Assembly: GCA_902613185.1 (NCBI GenBank)
Contig: CACMGP010000005.1
Location: 1-34,103 of the forward strand
Length of the DNA stretch: 34,103 nt
Direction: 5' to 3'
Source of the DNA: an uncultured Alphaproteobacteria bacterium
GTDB lineage: Bacteria; Pseudomonadota; Alphaproteobacteria; HIMB59
The notes under the pieces: generated by a model
Database searches by the model: none
What the model saw: the letters and a program-made list of their open reading frames with translations, nothing else
What the model was told of the DNA's origin: nothing
Shown here: in pieces, positions 32,047 to 34,103 of the stretch
How the letters are laid out: the number at the start of each line of letters is the position of its first letter
Position numbering within the stretch: position 1 is the stretch's first letter
Translations under genes and position numbers: made by a program

Positions 32047-33384
32047 GTGAATAATATTCCTAAGTACACTGTATCACAACTGAATAAGTCAATAAAAGAT
32101 TTATTGGAGGAAAACTATTCTTATTTAAAGTTAGTTGGAGAGGCAGGATCAATAACTATAGCTAGTTCTGGACACGTATATTTTTCAATTAAAGAAAACG
32201 ATGAGGTCATATCTTGCATATGTTGGAAAGGAAGCTATGAAAATTTGCAAGTTCAAATTGAAGAGGGAACTGAATACAGTTTTTATGGTAGAATAACATC
32301 TTATTCTAAATTTGGGAGATCTGTTTACCAACTCATTATTGATCAGGTTGAGTACAGTGGCACAGGATCAATACTAAAGCTTATTGAAGACAGGAAAAAA
32401 GAATTATCTTTGATGGGTTTGTTTGATGATGATAAGAAAAAAAAATTACCTAAGTATCCAAAATCTATTGGTGTTTTAACATCATCCTCTGGTTCAGTAA
32501 TTCATGATATAATTCATAGAATTTCTGAGAGATTTCCAGTTACTCAAATCAAGGTTTTCCCTATTTCTGTTCAAGGTAAAAATTCTCATAATGAAATTAT
32601 AGATTTTTTAGATCTTATTGAAAATCATGACTCAAAAGACTTTTTAAAGCCAGATTTAATCATATTTGCTAGAGGTGGAGGTTCTTTGGAAGAGTTAATG
32701 CCTTTTAACGAACCCGATTTAATAAAAAGAGTTTTTAAATTAAAAATTCCTAATATTTCAGCTATTGGTCATGATACTGATTATACCTTATTAGATTATG
32801 TCTCAGATTTGCGTGCACCAACACCTACTGCGGCAGCTGAAATTGCAGTTCCCGATAAAAATTATTTATTTAATCAAATTCAGGATTTACAAGTAAAACT
32901 AAATCAATCTATCGAACAAAAATATTTATCAATAGAACAACTATTATTGAGATTTAAAAATTCTGTAAATTATTTTTCAAATTCAATCAAAGATGTGGAG
33001 AATAAATTAAGTAAAATAAACGGTGAGAATTTAAAGATAGTTAATAATTCCTTTTACGATAAATCAAGTCTTTTTAATGATATATTGATTAGATTACAAG
33101 ACAATAGCCCAAAACAAAAAATATTAGATATACAAAGCAAGATTGGATACATAAATAATAATAACAAAACTTTAATTTTAAATAAATTTAAGATTTTTTC
33201 TCAAAAATTATATTTACTAAATAAGATACTTAATACCTCATCGATAGAAAAGAACTTAAAAAAAGGGTATGCAATATTGAAATCAGAAAATCAAATTATT
33301 AAAAGTATACAAACTTTAAAAAAATTAACTAATTTTGATGTTAATTTGAAAGATGGTGTAATGAGTGTTAAAAAAAAATTATAA
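32047..33384 (+). CDS. xseA: exodeoxyribonuclease VII large subunit
   Basis: The large, catalytic subunit of exonuclease VII, which degrades single-stranded DNA to oligonucleotides. I choose GTG 32047, giving 445 residues and the usual N-terminus with YTVSQLNKSIKDLLEE. An upstream open frame to 31900 runs antisense into purD and is not coding. The N-terminal OB-fold (about 5-100) contains SGHVYFSIKE. The catalytic core has SIGVLTSSSGSVIHDI, FARGGGSLEELMPFNEP, SAIGHDTDYTLLDYVSD and RAPTPTAAAEIAVP, and a coiled-coil C-terminus follows. The small subunit xseB is not in the window. Confidence 0.95.
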   Translation: MNNIPKYTVSQLNKSIKDLLEENYSYLKLVGEAGSITIASSGHVYFSIKENDEVISCICWKGSYENLQVQIEEGTEYSFYGRITSYSKFGRSVYQLIIDQVEYSGTGSILKLIEDRKKELSLMGLFDDDKKKKLPKYPKSIGVLTSSSGSVIHDIIHRISERFPVTQIKVFPISVQGKNSHNEIIDFLDLIENHDSKDFLKPDLIIFARGGGSLEELMPFNEPDLIKRVFKLKIPNISAIGHDTDYTLLDYVSDLRAPTPTAAAEIAVPDKNYLFNQIQDLQVKLNQSIEQKYLSIEQLLLRFKNSVNYFSNSIKDVENKLSKINGENLKIVNNSFYDKSSLFNDILIRLQDNSPKQKILDIQSKIGYINNNNKTLILNKFKIFSQKLYLLNKILNTSSIEKNLKKGYAILKSENQIIKSIQTLKKLTNFDVNLKDGVMSVKKKL

Positions 33385-34103
33385 TTTCCATCTTTTATGT
33401 ACCCATAGCCATTGTGATGGAGAGTGTGTAATCCATTTTTCAAAATATTTTTTGTGAATCATCTCAACTAGGCCTTTTACATCATAATTTTTATATTCTT
33501 CATAACGCAAAGGTTTTTCAAAAATTATTTGAAATTTGTTATTTTGATTTCTGATGGAGTATACTGGACATATCATTGTTTTGTATTTAATTGCCAAATT
33601 AGCAAAACCATCTGTTGCAAGTACTTTCTTTCCAAAAAAATCTATTTCTAAACCACTACTATCTCTTTGGTCAATTAGAAGAGCTAAGTCTTCATTTTGT
33701 TTAAGGGCCCTAATCATGGATTTAGCACTCTCAGATCCTTTTTTATAAAAAAAAGCATTATTTTTCTTTCTATTTTTCTGAATGTAGTTATCGATCTTTT
33801 CATTATTTGCATGTCTATAAACTGAATGTAATGTGAAACCATGACGTAAAATAAAATTTCTTGTTAGCTCCCAGTTCCCAATATGTGCTGATATAAAGAT
33901 TTTAGGACCTTTGTGAGATTTTATCTCGTCTATGATATGAATATTATCAAAATCTATATTTTTCCAATCAAATTTATTTAAGTTAAAAAATTCAAAAAAA
34001 ACTTTACCTGTCTCTTTTAAATTTTCCTTTGTTAATCTTGAACTCTTTTCATCATTGAGGTTTAATACTTTCAAATTATTTTTTATAATTTTTTCGTATT
34101 TTG
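33379..34103 (-). CDS. LpxL/HtrB-type lipid A acyltransferase, cut by window edge
   Basis: A membrane acyltransferase of the lysophospholipid acyltransferase superfamily, LpxL/LpxM branch, which adds secondary acyl chains to lipid A. HIGNWE (HX4E) is the catalytic motif, followed by ALLIDQRDSSGLEIDFFGK and the C-terminal HSPSQWLWVHKRWK, all typical. The frame stays open to the window end without a good start; a TTG at 34074 is not preferred because the residues upstream of it still fit the family's N-terminal region. Full proteins have about 290 residues with an N-terminal anchor, so some 50 residues are missing. It overlaps the convergent xseA by 6 bases. Confidence 0.9.
   Translation of the reverse strand, partial: KYEKIIKNNLKVLNLNDEKSSRLTKENLKETGKVFFEFFNLNKFDWKNIDFDNIHIIDEIKSHKGPKIFISAHIGNWELTRNFILRHGFTLHSVYRHANNEKIDNYIQKNRKKNNAFFYKKGSESAKSMIRALKQNEDLALLIDQRDSSGLEIDFFGKKVLATDGFANLAIKYKTMICPVYSIRNQNNKFQIIFEKPLRYEEYKNYDVKGLVEMIHKKYFEKWITHSPSQWLWVHKRWKL

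Noticed and set aside
1-34103. CRISPR arrays, insertion sequences, prophage or defence genes
   Set aside because: No direct repeat arrays, transposases, integrases or phage proteins were seen; the HNH protein is of a chromosomal housekeeping type.

Overview
The window looks like a piece of a small, streamlined, AT-rich alphaproteobacterial genome, most likely from a marine bacterioplankton lineage. This rests on gene content rather than any search. The signs are a SAM-II type riboswitch in front of metX, the metX-metW pair, the argH-lptM-lysA order, lspA followed by a DUF3035 lipoprotein, a proteobacterial MntR, ubiquinone synthesis (coq7) and lipid A acylation. Genes are packed tightly: ATGA-type overlaps are common, many convergent pairs overlap by a few bases, and no gene-free stretch exceeds about 170 bases. 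TTG and GTG starts are used several times. No CRISPR array, transposon, prophage or toxin-antitoxin pair was seen.

Layout. 27-434 holds a DUF985 cupin. 573-2129 (+) is a run of small proteins I mostly cannot name, including a cysteine-rich putative zinc-ribbon protein, a 28-residue membrane peptide and an exported protein; this is the least explained part of the window. 2165-5316 (-) carries a renalase-like FAD oxidoreductase, a PsiE-family membrane protein, ung, a small helical protein and gloB. A methyltransferase and a TauE/SafE exporter follow on the + strand. 6851-8911 (-) is metX-metW plus a small conserved protein, headed by a SAM-II riboswitch. hisC-tyrA (+) lie divergent to it.

11010-15179 (-) is a long operon-like block: a HIG1-type twin-TM protein, argH, the short lipoprotein gene lptM, lysA, a YdcF-like protein and a PlsC acyltransferase. 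15237-16444 (+) encodes an Abhydrolase_2 esterase and an HNH protein. 16441-18008 (-) encodes coq7, dsbB and a YqaA/DedA protein. 18032-19659 is a manganese module: a putative 10-TM exporter and a divergent mntR that keeps all six metal-ligand positions of the family, with a perfect 16-bp palindrome next to the exporter start. 19660-21821 (-) has an iron-type ABC permease and a LysE-family exporter.

21919-28452 (+) starts with tRNA-Leu(CAA), then a flavin reductase-like protein, ribF, ileS, lspA, a DUF3035 (BamF-like) lipoprotein, pgi and a DUF6787 membrane protein. 28449-30346 (-) encodes rsmD, an RsuA/RluB pseudouridine synthase and a class I glutamine amidotransferase of the PuuD type. tadA starts head-to-head with the last of these with essentially no spacer. 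purD (-) and xseA (+) are divergent, and an LpxL/HtrB-type acyltransferase runs off the right edge.

Most of the window is housekeeping biosynthesis. The points most worth a second look are the metX riboswitch with a possible built-in anti-P1 helix, the hairpin over the ribosome binding site at 803-847, the MntR operator placement, and the unnamed small genes at 573-2129.
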